Assembly (NCBI RefSeq): GCF_009796805.1
Contig: NZ_CP047029.1
Span: 2,118,501 to 2,182,500 of the forward strand
Source of the DNA: Algibacter sp. L1A34
GTDB lineage: Bacteria; Bacteroidota; Bacteroidia; Flavobacteriales; Flavobacteriaceae
DNA length: 64,000 nucleotides
Direction of reading: 5' to 3'
Shown here: in pieces, positions 52,401-62,974 of the stretch
Position numbering within the stretch: the stretch's first letter is position 1
How the letters are laid out: the number at the start of each line of letters is the position of its first letter
Notes under the pieces: model-generated
The model's input: only the letters and a program-made list of their open reading frames with translations
Databases searched by the model: none
What the model was told of the DNA's origin: nothing
Translations under genes and position numbers: made by a program

Positions 52401-53301
52401 TGCTGTTGATGATTATGCGCATTTAGTGTCTGGAAAATGGACTACAGATGAGCACACAAATACTTTAGTTGCCGATTTAATTCACAACTATAAAATTAAA
52501 GAAAACGATTTACAAGGATCGTTACGTCGTGAGAAGTTTACTATTTCTGTAGGTGATGAGTTACCAGCAGGTATTATAAAACTAGCTAAAGTTTACATCG
52601 CTAAAAAACGTAAACTTAAAGTAGGTGATAAAATGGCAGGACGTCACGGTAATAAAGGTATTGTAGCGCGTATCGTTCGTCAAGAAGATATGCCATTCTT
52701 AGAAGATGGAACGCCTGTTGATATTGTATTAAATCCACTTGGTGTACCGTCTCGTATGAATATTGGTCAAATTTATGAAACAGTTCTTGGATGGGCTGGT
52801 CAAAAATTAGGTCGTACTTATGCAACGCCAATCTTTGATGGTGCTACTATAGAACAAATTAACGGATTTACAGATGAAGCTGGAATTCCAAGATACGGAC
52901 ATACTTATTTATACGATGGTGGAACAGGTAAGCGTTTCGATCAACCAGCAACTGTTGGTGTGATTTACATGCTTAAACTTGGACACATGGTTGATGATAA
53001 GATGCACGCACGTTCTATTGGACCTTACTCATTAATTACACAACAACCATTAGGTGGTAAAGCACAATTTGGTGGTCAACGTTTTGGTGAGATGGAAGTT
53101 TGGGCACTTGAGGCTTATGGAGCATCAAGTACTTTACGAGAAATTTTAACTGTAAAATCTGATGATGTAATTGGTAGAGCCAAAACTTACGAAGCTATCG
53201 TAAAAGGTGAGCCAATGCCAGATCCAGGATTACCAGAATCATTCAATGTACTTATGCATGAATTGAAAGGTTTAGCATTGGATATCAGATTAGAAGAGTA
53301 A
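49489..53301 (+). CDS. rpoB: RNA polymerase subunit beta
   Basis: A 1270-residue catalytic subunit. The rifampicin region reads [58 protein letters not shown] (about 480-535) and shows no known resistance substitution. The C-terminal switch motif is [18 protein letters not shown] (about 1195-1212). The ATG at 49489 is used; a TTG one codon earlier is ignored. The gap to rpoC holds an unusual phased palindrome. Confidence 0.99.
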   Translation: MLSTQAERLNFSSIVNKTDYPDFLDIQIKSFQDFFQLETKSEERGDEGLYNTFMENFPITDSRNQFVLEFLDYFVDPPRYAIEECIERGLTYSVPLKARLKLYCTDPEHEDFETIVQDVYLGTIPYMTPSGTFCINGAERVVVSQLHRSPGVFFGQSFHANGTKLYSARVIPFKGSWIEFATDINQVMYAYIDRKKKLPVTTLFRAIGFERDKDILEIFDLAEEVKVSKSGLKKYLGRKLAARVLNTWHEDFVDEDTGEVVSIERNEIVLDRDTILDKDNIEEILEVDVKTVLLHKESNEQGDYAIIHNTLQKDPTNSEKEAVEHIYRQLRNAEPPDEETARGIIDKLFFSDQRYSLGEVGRYRMNKKLQLDIGMDKQVLTKEDIITIIKYLIELINSKAEIDDIDHLSNRRVRTVGEQLSSQFGVGLARMARTIRERMNVRDNEVFTPIDLINAKTLSSVINSFFGTNQLSQFMDQTNPLAEITHKRRLSALGPGGLSRERAGFEVRDVHYTHYGRLCPIETPEGPNIGLISSLSVFAKVNSMGFIETPYRKVTDGVVDIVNEPTYLSAEEEEEKLIAQATVKVDENGKILHDKVIARMEGDFPVIEPTKLDYTDVAPNQISSISASLIPFLEHDDANRALMGSNMMRQAVPLLRVDAPIVGTGLERQVASDSRVLINAEGRGEVLYVDANEIKIRYDRTEDEAKVSFDSDIKTYKLVKFRKTNQGTSINLTPIVVKGDIVSKGQVLCEGYATQKGELALGRNMKVAFMPWKGYNFEDAIVISEKVVREDIFTSIHIDEYSLDVRDTKLGNEELTNDIPNVSEEATKDLDENGMIRIGAEVKPGDILIGKITPKGESDPTPEEKLLRAIFGDKAGDVKDASLKASPSLHGVVIEKKLFARAVKDKRKRAQDKDDILALEAQYDRKFDDLKDVLIEKLFNIVNGKTAQGIFNDLGEEVLPKGKKFTLKMLNAVDDYAHLVSGKWTTDEHTNTLVADLIHNYKIKENDLQGSLRREKFTISVGDELPAGIIKLAKVYIAKKRKLKVGDKMAGRHGNKGIVARIVRQEDMPFLEDGTPVDIVLNPLGVPSRMNIGQIYETVLGWAGQKLGRTYATPIFDGATIEQINGFTDEAGIPRYGHTYLYDGGTGKRFDQPATVGVIYMLKLGHMVDDKMHARSIGPYSLITQQPLGGKAQFGGQRFGEMEVWALEAYGASSTLREILTVKSDDVIGRAKTYEAIVKGEPMPDPGLPESFNVLMHELKGLALDIRLEE

Positions 53302-53311
53302 AAAAATAGTT

Positions 53312-53381
53312 GGCAGTAAGCAGTCAACATTAAACAGTCTATTTTATTAGACTGAATATTGTTGACTGAGAACTGAAACTG
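53312..53381. repeat. Seven-base-phased CAGT/ACTG palindromic element between rpoB and rpoC
   Basis: CAGT words start at 53314, 53321, 53328 (as CATT) and 53335; after a short AT-rich loop, ACTG words start at 53351, 53358 (as ATTG), 53365, 53372 and 53378. All but the last step are exactly 7 bases, and the two halves are inverted complements, so the element can fold as a long hairpin in the rpoB-rpoC mRNA. Similar CAGT-rich spacers occur in other Flavobacteriaceae (general knowledge). Confidence 0.6.
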
Positions 53382-53395
53382 AAGACTTAAAAAAC

Positions 53396-56300
53396 ATGGC
53401 AAGAAAACAAGATAAGAATACAGTAAAGAGGTTTAATAAAATCTCAATTGGTTTAGCATCACCAGAATCTATTCTAGCAGAATCGAGAGGTGAAGTTTTA
53501 AAACCAGAAACTATCAATTATCGTACGCACAAACCAGAAAGAGATGGTTTGTTCTGTGAGCGTATCTTCGGTCCTGTAAAGGATTATGAGTGTGCTTGTG
53601 GTAAATATAAAAGAATACGTTACAAAGGAATCGTTTGTGATCGTTGTGGTGTAGAAGTAACAGAAAAGAAAGTACGTCGTGATAGAGTAGGGCACATCAA
53701 CTTAGTTGTTCCTGTAGCTCATATCTGGTATTTCCGTTCTTTACCAAACAAAATAGGTTATTTATTAGGCTTACCATCTAAGAAATTAGATATGATTATT
53801 TACTACGAACGTTATGTAGTAATACAGCCAGGTAACGCTAAGAATGAAGAAGGTGAACCATTACAAAAAATGGATTTCCTTACGGAAGAAGAATACTTAA
53901 ATATTCTTGAAGCCCTTCCACAAGATAATCAGTACTTGGATGATGAAGACCCTAACAAGTTTTTAGCTAAAATGGGTGCTGAGTGTTTAATAGATTTATT
54001 AGCACGTATCGATTTAAAAGAATTATCTTATGAATTACGTCATAAAGCAAATACTGAAACGTCTAAACAACGTAAAACAGAAGCTTTAAAACGTTTGCAA
54101 GTTGTAGGTGCTTTACGTGATTCTAATGAAAATAGAGAAAACCGTCCAGAATGGATGATCTTGAAAGTTGTGCCAATTATTCCGCCAGAATTAAGACCAT
54201 TAGTGCCTTTAGATGGTGGCCGTTTTGCAACTTCAGATTTAAATGATTTATACCGTCGTGTTATTATTAGAAACAACCGTCTTAAAAGATTAGTTGAAAT
54301 AAAAGCACCAGAAGTTATTTTACGTAATGAAAAACGTATGCTACAAGAATCTGTAGATTCATTGTTAGATAACACACGTAAATCGTCTGCTGTAAAAACA
54401 GATTCTAATCGTCCATTAAAATCATTATCCGATTCATTAAAAGGTAAGCAAGGACGTTTCCGTCAAAACTTACTTGGTAAACGTGTTGATTATTCTGCAC
54501 GTTCGGTAATTGTTGTTGGACCAGAATTAAAATTACATCAATGTGGATTGCCAAAAAATATGGCAGCAGAACTTTATAAACCTTTTGTAATTAGAAAACT
54601 AATTGAAAGAGGAATTGTAAAAACTGTAAAATCTGCAAAGAAAATTATAGATAAAAGAGAGCCAGTGGTTTGGGATATTTTGGAAAATGTTCTTAAAGGG
54701 CATCCAGTATTACTTAACCGTGCGCCTACATTACACCGTTTGGGGATTCAAGCGTTTCAACCTACGTTAATCGAAGGTAAAGCAATTCAATTACACCCAT
54801 TAGCATGTGCAGCATTTAATGCCGATTTTGATGGAGATCAAATGGCGGTGCATTTACCACTTGGGCCAGAAGCTATTTTGGAATGTCAGTTATTAATGTT
54901 GGCATCACACAATATCTTAAACCCAGCGAATGGTGCTCCAGTAACAGTACCTTCTCAGGATATGGTACTTGGTCTTTATTATATGACCAAGCTACGTACT
55001 TCTACTCCAGAAGTTAAAATTCAAGGTGAAGGGTTAACATTTTATTCTCCAGAAGAAGTAGAAATTGCTTTCAATGAAGGTAAAGTAGACTTAAATGCTG
55101 GTATCAAGGTTAGAACTATCGACATTAATGAAGATGGTAAACTTGATAAAATGATTATTGAAACTACTGTAGGTCGTGTATTATTTAATCAACACGTACC
55201 GCAAGCAGCAGGATATATTAATCAAGTATTAACCAAAAAGTCTCTTAGAGATATTATTGGTGATATTTTAAAAGCAACTTCAGTTCCTGAATGTGCTGAT
55301 TTCTTAGATAGTATTAGAACGTTAGGATTTAAGTTTGCATTCCAAGGTGGATTATCATTTAGTTTAGGTGATATTATTATTCCACCAGAGAAACAAGGAA
55401 TGATTGATAAGGCTAATGGTTTAGTTGAAGGTATTACAGGTAACTATAATATGGGGCTTATTACCAACAACGAACGTTATAACCAAGTTATTGATATTTG
55501 GACTTCAACGAATGCTGAATTGACTGAATTGTCAATGAAACGTATTAGAGAAGATCAACAAGGATTTAACTCGGTGTTTATGATGCTTGATTCTGGTGCA
55601 AGGGGTTCTAAAGAACAAATTCGTCAGCTTACAGGTATGCGTGGATTAATGGCAAAACCAAAAAAATCTAACGCAGGTGGTGGTGAAATTATTGAAAATC
55701 CAATTCTTTCTAACTTTAAAGAAGGACTATCAATTTTAGAATACTTTATCTCTACTCACGGTGCTCGTAAAGGTCTTGCGGATACTGCCCTTAAAACGGC
55801 AGATGCAGGTTACTTAACACGTCGTTTAGTAGATGTATCACAAGATGTTATTGTTAACACAGAAGATTGTGGAACATTACGTGGTGTTGAAGTTGAAGCA
55901 TTGAAGAAAAATGATGAAGTTGTTGAAACTTTAGAAGAGAGAATCGTTGGTCGTGTATCATTAAATGATGTATATAACCCATTAAATGATGAGTTGTTAG
56001 TTTCAGCTGGTGAGTTAATAGGAGATGATATAGCAAAATCCATTCAAAGATCTCCAATTGAATCTGTGGAAGTTCGTTCTGCATTAAGTTGTGAGGCTTT
56101 AAAAGGTATATGTGCTAAATGTTACGGTCGTAATTTAGCTACCGGTAAAATGGTACAACGAGGTGAAGCTGTTGGTGTAGTTGCTGCCCAATCTATTGGT
56201 GAACCAGGAACACAGTTAACGCTTCGTACATTCCACGTGGGTGGTATTGCTGGTAATATTTCAGAAGAAAACAAATTAGTTGTTAAGTTTGATGGTATTG

Positions 56301-57697
56301 CTGAAATTGAAGATTTAAAAACAGTTAAAGGTAAGGATAACGAAGGTAAAGATATCGATATTGTAATCTCTCGTACATCTGAACTTAAACTTATTGATAA
56401 GAAAACGGGTATTGTATTAAGTACAAACAACATTCCTTACGGTTCTACTATTTTGGTTAAAAATGGTGATAAATTAGTTAAGGGAGATGAAGTTTGTTCT
56501 TGGGATCCATATAACGGTGTTATTGTTTCAGAATTTGCTGGTAAAGTGAAATATGAAAACATCGAACAAGGTATTACTTACCAAGTAGAGATAGATGAGC
56601 AAACAGGTTTCCAAGAGAAAGTAATTTCTGAATCTAGAAACAAAAAGCTTATTCCAACGCTTCATATTGAAGATTCAAATGGTGAAACAATGCGTTCTTA
56701 CAACTTACCAGTTGGCGCTCACCTTATGATTGACGATGGAGAGAAAATTATTGTTGGTAAAGTCTTAGTGAAAATACCTCGTAAATCTGCGAAAGCGGGT
56801 GATATTACAGGAGGTTTACCTCGTGTAACTGAGTTGTTCGAAGCTCGTAACCCATCTAACCCAGCAGTTGTTAGTGCAATTGATGGTGTGGTTTCTTTCG
56901 GAAAAATCAAACGTGGTAACCGTGAGATTATTATAGAGTCTAAAACTGGTGATATTAGAAAGTACTTAGTTAAATTATCTAATCAAATTCTTGTACAAGA
57001 GAATGATTATGTAAAAGCAGGTATGCCTTTATCAGATGGTTCTATTACACCAAACGATATTTTGAATATCAAAGGCCCATCGGCAGTTCAACAATACTTA
57101 GTGAACGAAGTACAGGAAGTATATCGTTTACAAGGTGTGAAAATTAACGATAAGCACTTTGAGGTTGTTGTACGTCAAATGATGCGTAAAGTTAGAATTA
57201 TCGATTCTGGTGATACTGTTTTCTTAGAAGATCAATTAGCTCATAAATCTGATTTCATCTTAGAAAATGATAATATTTTCGGAATGAAAGTAGTTGAAGA
57301 CGCTGGAGATTCTGTAAACTTGAAAGCAGGTCAGACTGTTTCACCTCGTGAATTAAGAGATGAGAATTCTATATTACGTCGTGAAGATAAAGTGCTTGTT
57401 TCTGCAAGGGATGCACAGCCAGCAACAGCTACACCAATACTACAAGGTATTACAAGAGCATCACTTCAGACTAAATCGTTTATCTCTGCAGCTTCTTTCC
57501 AAGAAACAACTAAAGTACTTAACGAAGCAGCAGTAGCTGGTAAGATAGATTCTTTAGAAGGCTTGAAAGAAAATGTAATTGTTGGTCATAGAATTCCAGC
57601 AGGTACAGGTCTGAGAAGTTACACGGACATTATCGTTGGCTCTAAAGAAGAGTTTGATGAAATGATGCAAGTAAAACAAGAATTAAATTATAATTAA
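53396..57697 (+). CDS. rpoC: RNA polymerase subunit beta-prime
   Basis: A 1433-residue catalytic subunit. N-terminal zinc site [23 protein letters not shown] (about 66-88), active-site NADFDGDQM (about 476-484) with the three Mg-binding Asp, and the second zinc site with [19 protein letters not shown] (about 900-918). Length is in the expected range. Followed by three hairpins, of which the one at 57806-57838 is a clear terminator of the long operon. Confidence 0.99.
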   Translation: MARKQDKNTVKRFNKISIGLASPESILAESRGEVLKPETINYRTHKPERDGLFCERIFGPVKDYECACGKYKRIRYKGIVCDRCGVEVTEKKVRRDRVGHINLVVPVAHIWYFRSLPNKIGYLLGLPSKKLDMIIYYERYVVIQPGNAKNEEGEPLQKMDFLTEEEYLNILEALPQDNQYLDDEDPNKFLAKMGAECLIDLLARIDLKELSYELRHKANTETSKQRKTEALKRLQVVGALRDSNENRENRPEWMILKVVPIIPPELRPLVPLDGGRFATSDLNDLYRRVIIRNNRLKRLVEIKAPEVILRNEKRMLQESVDSLLDNTRKSSAVKTDSNRPLKSLSDSLKGKQGRFRQNLLGKRVDYSARSVIVVGPELKLHQCGLPKNMAAELYKPFVIRKLIERGIVKTVKSAKKIIDKREPVVWDILENVLKGHPVLLNRAPTLHRLGIQAFQPTLIEGKAIQLHPLACAAFNADFDGDQMAVHLPLGPEAILECQLLMLASHNILNPANGAPVTVPSQDMVLGLYYMTKLRTSTPEVKIQGEGLTFYSPEEVEIAFNEGKVDLNAGIKVRTIDINEDGKLDKMIIETTVGRVLFNQHVPQAAGYINQVLTKKSLRDIIGDILKATSVPECADFLDSIRTLGFKFAFQGGLSFSLGDIIIPPEKQGMIDKANGLVEGITGNYNMGLITNNERYNQVIDIWTSTNAELTELSMKRIREDQQGFNSVFMMLDSGARGSKEQIRQLTGMRGLMAKPKKSNAGGGEIIENPILSNFKEGLSILEYFISTHGARKGLADTALKTADAGYLTRRLVDVSQDVIVNTEDCGTLRGVEVEALKKNDEVVETLEERIVGRVSLNDVYNPLNDELLVSAGELIGDDIAKSIQRSPIESVEVRSALSCEALKGICAKCYGRNLATGKMVQRGEAVGVVAAQSIGEPGTQLTLRTFHVGGIAGNISEENKLVVKFDGIAEIEDLKTVKGKDNEGKDIDIVISRTSELKLIDKKTGIVLSTNNIPYGSTILVKNGDKLVKGDEVCSWDPYNGVIVSEFAGKVKYENIEQGITYQVEIDEQTGFQEKVISESRNKKLIPTLHIEDSNGETMRSYNLPVGAHLMIDDGEKIIVGKVLVKIPRKSAKAGDITGGLPRVTELFEARNPSNPAVVSAIDGVVSFGKIKRGNREIIIESKTGDIRKYLVKLSNQILVQENDYVKAGMPLSDGSITPNDILNIKGPSAVQQYLVNEVQEVYRLQGVKINDKHFEVVVRQMMRKVRIIDSGDTVFLEDQLAHKSDFILENDNIFGMKVVEDAGDSVNLKAGQTVSPRELRDENSILRREDKVLVSARDAQPATATPILQGITRASLQTKSFISAASFQETTKVLNEAAVAGKIDSLEGLKENVIVGHRIPAGTGLRSYTDIIVGSKEEFDEMMQVKQELNYN

Positions 57698-57805
57698 ATA
57701 AGACTCGGGCTTTACCAACATTAGTGAAGTAAAGCCTGATAGTCGTATTTATCTTGATACTGTTTCAAGAACCCAACGCAGGTTGGGCTTTATTAAAAAC
57801 AATAG

Positions 57806-57838
57806 AAAGTCCTGCTAAATTTTAGTAGGACTTTTTTT
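57806..57838 (+). terminator. Terminator of the rpoBC operon
   Basis: AAAGTCCTGCTAAA pairs with TTTTAGTAGGACTTT and is followed by a T-run. Two weaker hairpins lie upstream at 57703-57745 and 57772-57787. Confidence 0.88.
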
Positions 57839-57901
57839 ATTTGAATAACGATTTATTAATATAGGTTTCCTATTTTGTGGAAGTAAAAAATAAAATTTGT
57901 A

Positions 57902-58219
57902 ATGGCAAACGAAAAAGAAAATCCTAAACAAGGACAAATAAATATAGAGTTAGATGAAAAAGTAGCAGAAGGGACTTATTCTAATCTAGCAATTATAAAT
58001 CATTCGGTTTCCGAATTTGTAGTAGATTTTGTGAATATCATGCCTGGTGTTCCTAAAAGTAAAGTAAAATCTCGTATTATTTTAACACCCCAGCATGCCA
58101 AACGTTTGTTAAAAGCGTTAAGTGAAAATGTAACACGTTTTGAGAGTGCACACGGTGAAATTAAAGATTACGAGCAACCACCAATACCGTTAAATTTTGG
58201 TCCAACTGGACAAGCTTAA
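57902..58219 (+). CDS. DUF3467 protein
   Basis: A 105-residue soluble protein with the DUF3467 pattern: INIELDEKVAEGTYSNLAIINHSVSEFVVDFVNIMPGVPKSKVKSRIILTPQHAKRLLKALSENVTRFE. The family is found mainly in Bacteroidota and relatives, function unknown; the conserved NLA-x-I-x-HS and P-x-HAKR-LL segments suggest a small nucleic-acid- or protein-binding module. Monocistronic with its own terminator. Confidence 0.88.
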   Translation: MANEKENPKQGQINIELDEKVAEGTYSNLAIINHSVSEFVVDFVNIMPGVPKSKVKSRIILTPQHAKRLLKALSENVTRFESAHGEIKDYEQPPIPLNFGPTGQA

Positions 58220-58226
58220 AACAATA

Positions 58227-58262
58227 AAAATCCCTTTAATAATTTATTAAAGGGATTTTTTT
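58227..58262 (+). terminator. DUF3467 gene terminator
   Basis: AAAATCCCTTTAATAA pairs with its complement and is followed by a T-run. Confidence 0.88.
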
Positions 58263-58294
58263 ACTTATATGTTTTATTTATTAAATGGATAAAA

Positions 58295-58528
58295 TTAACT
58301 CGCCTTCTTTTTAACTCTGTAACTATATTGCAAAGCTCCAGAAGGACATTTTTTTATTTGATTAATAACATGAGTTGGCTCTGCGTTTTCTATATTAATC
58401 CACGGAATAACTTTGTTACTAAAAATTTCAGGAAGTGCTTTTACACATGTTCCAGATAAGGAACACACAAAAGGATCGTAGGTTATAGTAATATCGTTAT
58501 TACTAAATTCTCTGGCTTTAATCTTCAT
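58295..58528 (-). CDS. Small 4Fe-4S-binding protein (Fer4_19 type)
   Basis: A 77-residue protein with the divergent ferredoxin motif: TYDPFVCSLSGTCVKALPEIF (Cys at about 22 and 28) and IKKCPSGALQYSYR (Cys at about 60). These are the positions of the single cluster of the Fer4_19 family, three Cys being visible and a fourth ligand not evident. Probably a small electron carrier; partners unknown. It ends the minus-strand unit that follows prfC by about 50 bases but may have its own start. Confidence 0.78.
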   Translation of the reverse strand: MKIKAREFSNNDITITYDPFVCSLSGTCVKALPEIFSNKVIPWINIENAEPTHVINQIKKCPSGALQYSYRVKKKAS

Positions 58529-58578
58529 AATAAATTATACGAACTTATTTTAATTTTGGTTTGGTTGAAATTATTTGA

Positions 58579-60168
58579 TTATTTATACTCTGAAACAAAG
58601 TGAAATTTAATACTTGGATACTTCTGTTGTGTCATTTGTAACGAAAAGGAAGAATCGGCTAAAAACACTAATTGATTTTGCTTATCCTTTGCAAGAAAAC
58701 GTTGTTTTACTCTCACAAACTCTTTGTATTCTTCATTTTTAGGATCTTCTGGCTCTATCCAACAAGCTTTAAAAACATTTAAGTTTTCATAAGTACATTT
58801 TGCACCATATTCATGCTCTAATCTGTATTGGATAACTTCATATTGAAGCGCACCAACAGTTCCAATTACTTTTCTACCATTAAGCTCTAAAGTGAATAAT
58901 TGCGCAACACCTTCGTCCATTAATTGATCGATACCTTTAAAAAGTTGTTTCGATTTCAAAGGGTCGGCATTATTAATATACCTAAAATGTTCTGGAGAAA
59001 AACTTGGAACACCTTTATAGTTTAAAATTTCCCCTTCTGTTAAAGTATCTCCAATTTTAAAAGTCCCCGTATCTTGTAGGCCTACAATATCACCAGGATA
59101 GGAGATGTCGACAATTTCTTTCTTTTCAGCAAAAAAAGCATTAGGACTAGAAAATTTTACTTTTTTATTATGTCTTACATGTAAATAAGGTGCATTACGT
59201 TTAAACTCGCCCGAAACAATTTTAACAAATGCTAAACGGTTTCGGTGATTAGGATCCATATTGGCGTGGATTTTAAACACAAACCCAGTAAATTTAGTTT
59301 CGTCTGGTTGCACTAAACGCTCTTCACTTTGTTTTGGTCTAGGTTTTGGAGCTATTTCTACAAAACAGTCCAATAATTCACGAACCCCAAAATTATTTAA
59401 AGCCGAACCAAAGAATACTGGTTGTTGTTGGCCATTTAAATAGGTTTGTTTATCAAATTTAGGATAGATACCTTCTACCAATTCAATTTCTTCACGTAAT
59501 GTATTTGCAGCTTTTTCGCCTATTAACTTATCTAATTCTGGTGATGATAAATCCGAGATTTCAATAGTTTCTTCGATATCTCTTCTACTATCTCCACTAA
59601 ATAAATTAACATTTTTCTCCCAAAGATTATAGATACCTTTAAAATCGTAACCCATACCAATTGGAAAACTCAAAGGAGCCACTTTCAACCCTAGTTTTTG
59701 TTCAACTTCATCTAATAAATCGAAAGCATCTTTACCTTCTCTATCCATTTTATTAATGAAAACAATCATAGGTATGTTTCGCATGCGGCAAACTTCAACC
59801 AATTTTTCGGTTTGTTCCTCAACACCTTTTGCTACATCAATAACAACAATAACACTATCTACTGCTGTTAAAGTTCTAAAAGTATCTTCTGCAAAATCTT
59901 TATGTCCAGGTGTATCAAGAATATTTATTTTAATACCGTTATATTCAAAAGCAAGTACAGATGTTGCTACCGAAATTCCACGCTGGCGTTCAATTTCCAT
60001 AAAGTCACTCGTAGCACCTTTCTTTATTTTATTACTTTTTACAGCTCCAGCTTCTTGTATAGCTCCACCAAATAAAAGTAATTTTTCTGTTAAGGTTGTT
60101 TTACCGGCATCGGGATGCGAGATAATACCAAAAGTTCGTCTGCGTTGTATTTCTTTTAAAAAAGACAT
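58579..60168 (-). CDS. prfC: Peptide chain release factor 3 (RF3)
   Basis: A 529-residue class II release-factor GTPase that recycles RF1/RF2. G1 [20 protein letters not shown] (about 16-35), [17 protein letters not shown]3 [16 protein letters not shown] (about 85-100), NKMD (G4), and the RF3-specific C-terminal domain. Full length. A -7 box lies at 60185-60192. Confidence 0.97.
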   Translation of the reverse strand: MSFLKEIQRRRTFGIISHPDAGKTTLTEKLLLFGGAIQEAGAVKSNKIKKGATSDFMEIERQRGISVATSVLAFEYNGIKINILDTPGHKDFAEDTFRTLTAVDSVIVVIDVAKGVEEQTEKLVEVCRMRNIPMIVFINKMDREGKDAFDLLDEVEQKLGLKVAPLSFPIGMGYDFKGIYNLWEKNVNLFSGDSRRDIEETIEISDLSSPELDKLIGEKAANTLREEIELVEGIYPKFDKQTYLNGQQQPVFFGSALNNFGVRELLDCFVEIAPKPRPKQSEERLVQPDETKFTGFVFKIHANMDPNHRNRLAFVKIVSGEFKRNAPYLHVRHNKKVKFSSPNAFFAEKKEIVDISYPGDIVGLQDTGTFKIGDTLTEGEILNYKGVPSFSPEHFRYINNADPLKSKQLFKGIDQLMDEGVAQLFTLELNGRKVIGTVGALQYEVIQYRLEHEYGAKCTYENLNVFKACWIEPEDPKNEEYKEFVRVKQRFLAKDKQNQLVFLADSSFSLQMTQQKYPSIKFHFVSEYK

Positions 60169-60184
60169 AAAAATATAATTTTGG

Positions 60185-60192
60185 CAAATATA
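60185..60192 (-). promoter_or_regulatory. prfC -7 promoter box
   Basis: Read on the minus strand, TATATTTG fits TAnnTTTG, 16 bases before the prfC ATG at 60168. No -33 TTG is clear. Confidence 0.5.
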
Positions 60193-60536
60193 AATGTTAT
60201 TACATATTTAATACTATTTATAAATAGCCCATTTTGCTTTTGTTTGAATTAAAAAGGACATTTTTTACAATTTAAGCTTATTAAAAATTGATATTTTTTG
60301 ATAAAATAAGAATTGCAGTTTTACAATTTAGCGAAGAAAATTAATGTTTTAGTTAACGATTCAAATTTAATTTGGATTAATTTTTCAATCTTAGAATAGT
60401 TGATTATTTTTATTACAGTAAAAATGAAACAATAAGCCCAAAGTACGAAATGGTCTAGAAATTAAAAATAGCATTTATTAAGAAGCACTTTTTCTGTTTA
60501 AAGAAGTATTATTCTTTTTTTTAAGAATTAGTTGGT
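60193..60536. other. AT-rich divergent intergenic region without recognised features
   Basis: About 340 bases between the prfC and idi promoters. I see no hairpin with a T-run, no reading frame of note and no repeat copy here. It may hold regulatory sites not visible by eye. Confidence 0.5.
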
Positions 60537-60544
60537 ATTTTTGT
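60537..60544 (+). promoter_or_regulatory. -7 box directly before the idi start codon
   Basis: TATTTTTG ends 5 bases before ATG 60550, predicting a nearly leaderless message like the one at 30059. Confidence 0.5.
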
Positions 60545-60549
60545 AAACT

Positions 60550-61071
60550 ATGATTGAAGAAAAAGTTGTTTTAGTAAACGAAAAAGATGAGCAAATAGGT
60601 TTAATGCCTAAGTTAGAAGCTCATGAAAAAGCCGTTTTACACCGCGCATTTTCAGTATTTGTTTTTAATGATAAAAATGAATTAATGATGCATCAACGTG
60701 CATTAAATAAATACCATTCTCCGGGACTTTGGACTAACACTTGTTGTAGCCATCAACGAGATGGAGAAAGTAACCTTCAGGCAGGAAAAAGACGTTTGCA
60801 AGAAGAAATGGGTTTTGTGGTAGAATTAAAGGAAACGATATCTTTTATATATAAAGCGCCGTTTGATAATGGATTAACCGAGCATGAATTTGATCATATA
60901 ATGGTTGGTAACTACAATGGAGAACCTATTATAAATCCAGATGAAGTAGCTAGTTGGAAATGGATGACTTTAGATGCCGTAGAAGTTGATATGGCACAAC
61001 ACCCCAAACAATATACGGAGTGGTTTAAAATAATATTCGAAAAATTCTACGAGCATATAAACATAGCTTAA
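60550..61071 (+). CDS. idi: Isopentenyl-diphosphate delta-isomerase, type I
   Basis: Interconverts IPP and DMAPP for isoprenoid synthesis. A 173-residue Nudix-fold enzyme with LHRAFSVFVFND (about 30-41), WTNTCCSHQRDGE (about 61-73) containing the catalytic Cys, and the Nudix-type RRLQEEMGF (about 81-89). EHEFDHIMVG and PDEVASWKWM complete the family pattern. The queD-like gene starts 1 base after its stop, so the two are co-transcribed. Confidence 0.95.
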   Translation: MIEEKVVLVNEKDEQIGLMPKLEAHEKAVLHRAFSVFVFNDKNELMMHQRALNKYHSPGLWTNTCCSHQRDGESNLQAGKRRLQEEMGFVVELKETISFIYKAPFDNGLTEHEFDHIMVGNYNGEPIINPDEVASWKWMTLDAVEVDMAQHPKQYTEWFKIIFEKFYEHINIA

Positions 61072-61072
61072 T

Positions 61073-61483
61073 ATGGAAGTAACAGTTAACAGAAAAGCGC
61101 ATTTTAACTCAGCGCATCGATTGTACCGAAAAGACTGGAGTTTTGAAAAAAATGATGCTATTTTCGGAAAATGTAACAACCCAAACTTTCATGGGCACAA
61201 TTACGAACTCATTGTTAGTGTTACAGGAGAAATAGATAAAGAAACGGGTTTTGTAGTTGATATGAAAGTTTTAAAAGAACTTATTAAAATTGAAATTGAA
61301 GACCGGTTAGATCATAAAAATTTAAATTTAGAAGTTCCTGAATTTAAAGATCTAAACCCAACAGCCGAAAATATAGCTGTTGTTATTTACAATAAAATAA
61401 AACCAAAATTAAATGCAAGACTTGCATTAGAAATAACCCTTTTTGAAACGCCAAGGAATTTTGTGAGATATTCTGGGAAGTAA
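61073..61483 (+). CDS. queD: 6-pyruvoyl-tetrahydropterin synthase/QueD family protein
   Basis: A 136-residue enzyme acting on 7,8-dihydroneopterin triphosphate. Zinc ligands His15 (FNSAHRL), His40 and His42 (NFHGHNY), catalytic Cys34 (KCNNPN), and a C-terminal ALEITLFETPRNFVRY with Glu. The CNNPN-x-HGHNY form occurs in both PTPS and QueD proteins; 6-carboxytetrahydropterin synthase of queuosine synthesis is the likelier role in a bacterium. Co-transcribed with idi. Confidence 0.85.
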   Translation: MEVTVNRKAHFNSAHRLYRKDWSFEKNDAIFGKCNNPNFHGHNYELIVSVTGEIDKETGFVVDMKVLKELIKIEIEDRLDHKNLNLEVPEFKDLNPTAENIAVVIYNKIKPKLNARLALEITLFETPRNFVRYSGK

Positions 61484-61659
61484 ATGTTATTAATTTTTTT
61501 AGACAAAAACATATTAAGAAAGTATCAGTTTTTCGAATCTAAAAGTATTTAAAATAAGGTTTATTAGAGATGAAATGAGCGTTCGATTAAAATAGTCTTA
61601 AAAATGTTAAAGGTTTAGAAGTTTATGTTTAATTTTGTAAAAATTTAAAAGCGATAAAA

Positions 61660-61926
61660 ATGGCAAATGTTAAAAACCTAAAAAAAGATATTAATTATGT
61701 TTTAGGTGATATTATAGAAGCAGTATATGTTTGGGAATATGCAAACACAGATAAAGATACTAAAGAAAGCGAAGCAATTATTGATGAAGCAATTGCTACT
61801 TTTGATGAGTTAATAGTTAAAGTAAATACTAAAAGTGATAATGCAAAAGCACACTTTAAAGCAATTAATGCTGAGTTAGAATCAAAAGGATTGGCTTTAA
61901 TCGAAAAAATCAATAATTTAGGATAA
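61660..61926 (+). CDS. Small hypothetical protein, coiled-coil-like
   Basis: An 88-residue acidic, mostly helical protein (NVKNLKKDINYVLGDIIEAVYVWEYANTD, then DEAIATFDELIVKVNTKSDNAKAHFKAINAELESKGLALIEKIN). The heptad-like pattern suggests a coiled coil or helical bundle. No family that I can name. It has its own -7 box (TAATTTTG at 61630-61637) and lies just before tRNA-Thr. Confidence 0.7.
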   Translation: MANVKNLKKDINYVLGDIIEAVYVWEYANTDKDTKESEAIIDEAIATFDELIVKVNTKSDNAKAHFKAINAELESKGLALIEKINNLG

Positions 61927-61943
61927 ATTTTTTAACTTAAATG

Positions 61944-61973
61944 TTGCACATGTAATTTAAGATATTATATTTG
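61944..61973 (+). promoter_or_regulatory. Promoter of the second tRNA-Thr gene
   Basis: TTG at 61944-61946 and TATATTTG at 61966-61973, spacing 19 bases, 14 bases before the tRNA 5' end. Confidence 0.65.
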
Positions 61974-61987
61974 CACTCGTTAAAAAA

Positions 61988-62061
61988 GCCGATGTAGCTC
62001 AGCTGGCTAGAGCAGCTGATTTGTAATCAGCAGGTCGTGGGTTCGAGTCCCTCCATCGGCT
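61988..62061 (+). tRNA. tRNA-Thr (anticodon TGT), copy 2
   Basis: A 74-base cloverleaf identical in sequence to the tRNA at 44313-44386. CCA is not encoded. It has its own promoter and terminator, unlike the operon copy. Confidence 0.97.
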
Positions 62062-62071
62062 CTTAAAAAAC

Positions 62072-62106
62072 AAAAAAGACCTTTCAAATTTGAAAGGTCT
62101 TTTTTT
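62072..62106 (+). terminator. tRNA-Thr terminator, also usable from the opposite strand
   Basis: AAAAAAGACCTTTCAAA pairs with its complement with T-runs at both ends when read on either strand. It ends the tRNA transcript and probably also the convergent DUF4369 gene. Confidence 0.88.
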
Positions 62107-62127
62107 ATGTGTAAAAAGTAAGGTTTA

Positions 62128-62829
62128 TTATTCTTTTTCAGAAGCTTTAATTTCATCAATAAACGCTTGCAATTCCTTTCCATATTTAGATGCTTTAACT
62201 TTTTCTGTTAGAGATACATTAATGGTATCCAATAAGCTTATTTTAGCGTTGTATATTTCGGTTAAAGCTAAATAAGGTGCAACTTCACTATCTTTATTAT
62301 TAAGAGCGAAATTCACAGTATACAAGTATCTTCTTTTTAAGATACTTTCAGTTTGCTTTTGGATTACTTTTAGTTTAGAAGTATCTCCAGCCATTTGTGC
62401 TTCAAACTTATCTTTTATTAAATCTAAATTTCTTCCGTTAAATTTACCAATCATGGTTTGGTAATTTTCTAATACCTTTTGCTGTTCCGATCCAATAATT
62501 TTTGCATCATAAGCAAAATTTTTAAGGGTTGCGTTTATTTCCGTAATACCTTTATCTGCAAAAAATGAAATGCCATCTTCTCGTTTACTGTTTTTGTCTA
62601 AAAACAGAAAGAAAACCTCAGGGGTTTCTAAGTTGCTATGTAATTCGAAATTTGGATTTCCACTTATAACTAAAGAGTCTACATTAACAAGAGCAGAGTC
62701 TTTTACTTTTTTAAGATAAACGGTTCCTTTTTTTAAACCTTTAATATGGCCTTTAACGGTTAAGTCGTGTTGTTCTTTTCCGCAAGAAACCATCAAACAA
62801 ACTAATAATATTACAAGTACTCTATTCAT
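62128..62829 (-). CDS. DUF4369 lipoprotein
   Basis: A 233-residue lipoprotein with a signal ending VSCG (Cys about residue 16). The N-terminal DUF4369 domain, LTVKGHIKGLKKGTVYLKKVKDSALVNVDSLVISGNPNFELHSNLETPEVFFLFLD (about 23-80), is the part usually found in front of thioredoxin-like domains of Bacteroidota; here no CxxC thioredoxin domain follows. The C-terminal half is helical. Role unknown. Confidence 0.88.
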   Translation of the reverse strand: MNRVLVILLVCLMVSCGKEQHDLTVKGHIKGLKKGTVYLKKVKDSALVNVDSLVISGNPNFELHSNLETPEVFFLFLDKNSKREDGISFFADKGITEINATLKNFAYDAKIIGSEQQKVLENYQTMIGKFNGRNLDLIKDKFEAQMAGDTSKLKVIQKQTESILKRRYLYTVNFALNNKDSEVAPYLALTEIYNAKISLLDTINVSLTEKVKASKYGKELQAFIDEIKASEKE

Positions 62830-62947
62830 AGAAAATTATGCTTTTTTTTAAGTGTTACAAATATCTCACTTTTATATTTTAAATACTAATACCCATAATT
62901 GAATTATTTACGTTAAAAAGAACTTAAAATTATCAAGCACTTAAAGT

Positions 62948-62964
62948 TTGGCACGCCGTTTGCT
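62948..62964 (+). promoter_or_regulatory. Sigma-54 promoter (-24/-12)
   Basis: TTGGCACGCCGTTTGCT matches YTGGCACG-N4-TTGCW at every position, with GG and GC exactly 10 bases apart. It is the only such site I noticed. The predicted start is near 62975. Activator sites upstream are unknown. Confidence 0.85.
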
Positions 62965-62974
62965 TTTAGAGTAA

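Noticed and set aside
54040-54375. Minus-strand open frames inside rpoB and rpoC
   Set aside because: They are shadows of highly expressed conserved genes and show no independent signals.
57703-57787. Riboswitch downstream of rpoC
   Set aside because: The two weak hairpins match no aptamer I recognise and lie in a 3' region before a normal terminator.
59756-60178. A 140-codon plus-strand frame opposite prfC
   Set aside because: It is fully antisense to RF3 G-domain motifs and its residue pattern is typical of a shadow frame.
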